The notes beneath the pieces are model-generated. The model was not told the origin of the DNA. It made no database searches and saw only the letters and a program-made list of their open reading frames with translations. The position numbers and the translations under genes were made by a program. From NCBI GenBank assembly GCA_034436045.1, contig DAOTVZ010000011.1, positions 1 through 15,706 of the forward strand: a stretch of 15,706 nucleotides of DNA, given 5' to 3'. This document shows, piece by piece, positions 14,774 to 15,706 of the stretch. Each line of letters starts with the position of its first letter. Position 1 is the stretch's first letter. This stretch comes from H111-94 sp034436045. GTDB taxonomy: Bacteria; Chloroflexota; Ktedonobacteria; Ktedonobacterales; Ktedonobacteraceae.

Positions 14774-14823
14774 TACAGTCTTGTAAATATGATGCTCACT
14801 AACGTGCAATACATCTAGCGACC

Positions 14824-14931
14824 ACACGGTTTCCCTGACCGTGTTCCTCGTGGGTGTCATGTGTGGGTGCCGTGCTGAATGCTGTTATGATGTGAACAAT
14901 ACATATAATGACATCTCTTGTGGGTGTCATG
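14824..14931. repeat. Repeats and hairpins in the DUF711 upstream region
   Basis: ACACGGT/ACCGTGT forms a 7-bp stem with a 7-base loop (14824-14844). The exact 12-mer GTGGGTGTCATG occurs at 14850-14861 and again 70 bp later at 14920-14931. The second copy also closes a stem with ATGACATC (14908-14930, one G-U pair). The 12-mer plus its CTCG/CTTG flank resembles the CTCGTGGGGGCGTCAT border of the 89-bp repeat, suggesting decayed relatives of one element. No gene is visible in 14731-14969. Confidence 0.45.
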
Positions 14932-14969
14932 CTACAATGCGCTGTATAGCGTAATACTAATGCCTTTCA

Positions 14970-15350
14970 TTATGGAGCAGGATTTGTCTCTGAGTTAAGT
15001 CGCAGTTTCCCGCTCTCTTTGAGCCGTTGATAGTCGTCTACAGAAACTTTTGTGGTACCAGACGGAGAGGTAGAGGGTCTGTGTCCTCCATGATGGAAAC
15101 TCAGTGTAATGTAGGCATCTGAAGCTACCAATTCTGGTAGATGCGCCCTGATAAGCTCTTTGAGATTCCCCTCAGGGATGATGAAAACCGCTCCACAGAC
15201 GGGACAACGATTCGACCGTGTTGCTATTGGTCGGTTAAACAAATTACTTATACGCAGCGCCGACTCTTCTGTTGGTTCTGCTGTCACAATTTCGACGGAG
15301 TGGCTCACACCCTTTTGTTGGGGTTGAGTGGTCAAAGGGAAACGAGTCAT
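14970..15350 (-). CDS. Small CxxC / HHxxH protein, possible zinc-binding fold, unknown function
   Basis: A 126-residue protein with purine-rich AGGAGGAAGGAG ahead of its ATG (15350). The first 45 residues are polar. NRCPVCGAVF holds C49 and C52, a zinc knuckle, followed by the helical stretch PEGNLKELIRAHLPELV and then ITLSFHHGGH with H86, H87 and H90. A Cys2-His2 metal site built from these residues is a reasonable inference. The tail (about 91-126) is basic and polar (TTKVSVDDYQRLKESGKL). I do not recognise a family. Composition and ribosome site support a real gene. It is followed by the DUF711 gene on the same strand after a 239-bp gap, so co-transcription is uncertain. Confidence 0.72.
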   Translation of the reverse strand: MTRFPLTTQPQQKGVSHSVEIVTAEPTEESALRISNLFNRPIATRSNRCPVCGAVFIIPEGNLKELIRAHLPELVASDAYITLSFHHGGHRPSTSPSGTTKVSVDDYQRLKESGKLRLNSETNPAP

Positions 15351-15428
15351 CGATGTCTTCTCCTTCCTCCTGAACGCTACTTTCCAGCGCAGGAAGGATC
15401 ATTCATCTATTTTTCATGGTGTACATTT

Positions 15429-15434
15429 ATTATA
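15429..15434 (-). promoter_or_regulatory. Consensus -10 element for the CxxC protein gene
   Basis: The minus strand reads TATAAT about 78 bases ahead of the ATG at 15350. The -35 region at normal spacing is CAGACC, a poor match, so the call is tentative. Confidence 0.3.
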
Positions 15435-15437
15435 ACC

Positions 15438-15517
15438 CAGGCGAGCAGGGGGTCTGGTCGTAACGCAAGGTATTTACGAGGGACACCCCTACAATGATTA
15501 CGGACAAACAGGCGAGC
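15438..15517. repeat. 9-bp direct repeat in the right intergenic region
   Basis: CAGGCGAGC occurs at 15438-15446 and again at 15509-15517, 71 bp apart. The DNA between includes GAGGGACACCCCTAC, which shares its CCCCTAC end with the 89-bp repeat's border and may be another dispersed intergenic element. No gene is visible in 15351-15544. Confidence 0.3.
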
Positions 15518-15544
15518 GCAAGGCAACGCCCTTTATAGACAATA

Positions 15545-15706
15545 TCACTGTTTGGCATACGTAAAGCCAAAGTATTGTGCAACAGCAATCAGTGAACTAC
15601 CCGAAGGAGTCTGCTGAGCGCCAGCGACAAGATGAGCTGCCAACTCGGCCAAAACATCTGCAAAGGGTATACCATGTTGTTGCGCAAGCTGCACGGCCAG
15701 TCCACT
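15545..15706 (-). CDS. C-terminal 53 codons of an unidentified protein (5' end outside window)
   Basis: The minus-strand frame is open from the right edge to a TGA at 15545-15547, giving SGLAVQLAQQHGIPFADVLAELAAHLVAGAQQ, then TPSGSSLIAVAQYFGFTYAKQ. The composition (Ala/Leu/Gln-rich amphipathic helices, then an aromatic end) and the codon use look like real coding sequence. It is too short to track the start or name a family, and no catalytic motif is visible. It shares the strand of the CxxC protein gene and stops 195 bases before that gene's ATG. Confidence 0.6.
   Translation of the reverse strand, partial: SGLAVQLAQQHGIPFADVLAELAAHLVAGAQQTPSGSSLIAVAQYFGFTYAKQ

Noticed and set aside
14731..14814. 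28-codon N-terminal extension of the DUF711 protein
   Set aside because: Contains the consensus -10 and lies upstream of a good ribosome site; family similarity begins after the 14730 start.
1..15706. tRNA, rRNA, riboswitch or insertion sequence
   Set aside because: No cloverleaf, conserved rRNA block, transposase motif or terminal inverted repeats with target duplication were recognised.

Overview
The window looks like bacterial chromosome from a Ktedonobacteria-type Chloroflexota. This is inferred, not proven. The evidence is a DnaA with a very long low-complexity domain II, a membrane-anchored string of BACON/Ig-like modules, an FHA protein with an N-terminal zinc ribbon, Thr/Pro-rich lipoprotein linkers, and short GC-rich palindromic intergenic repeats. 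I see no rRNA, tRNA, insertion sequence or CRISPR array.

Layout. Positions 1-935 hold the 3' end of a NarL-type sensor kinase that overlaps (ATGA) its LuxR-type response regulator. A long imperfect inverted repeat then precedes a small four-helix membrane protein (1090-1536). A 989-residue type II membrane-anchored surface protein with five BACON-like modules and a carboxypeptidase-regulatory-like end follows (1781-4750). Its 3' end overlaps, tail to tail, a low-GC restriction-modification unit on the minus strand (4714-6906). That unit has an intact-looking Eco57I/TaqI-type adenine methyltransferase preceded by what I read as a C-terminally truncated XamI-family endonuclease.

Positions 6972-10950 are a minus-strand run: a CrtI-like FAD oxidoreductase, a zinc-ribbon/FHA/coiled-coil protein and a lipoprotein. 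A 343-base divergent intergenic region with repeated motifs separates this run from a complete dnaA (11294-12997), which has no dnaN beside it. Downstream lie 2.2 copies of an 89-bp repeat with a palindrome at each unit border. The last palindrome abuts, and its flank appears to supply the stop codon of, a small two-helix membrane protein. A DUF711 protein, a small CxxC/HHxxH protein and the 3' end of an unidentified gene, all minus strand, fill the right end.

How the parts may work together. The kinase/regulator pair probably controls a membrane or envelope response, and the inverted repeat before the adjacent membrane gene is a candidate operator. The methyltransferase appears to be left as an effectively solitary enzyme after its nuclease partner lost its catalytic region. 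The dnaA looks like a stand-alone copy. I found no convincing wholly new multi-gene system. The observations most worth a second look are the broken endonuclease, the isolated dnaA with its upstream repeats, and the 89-bp repeat cluster.
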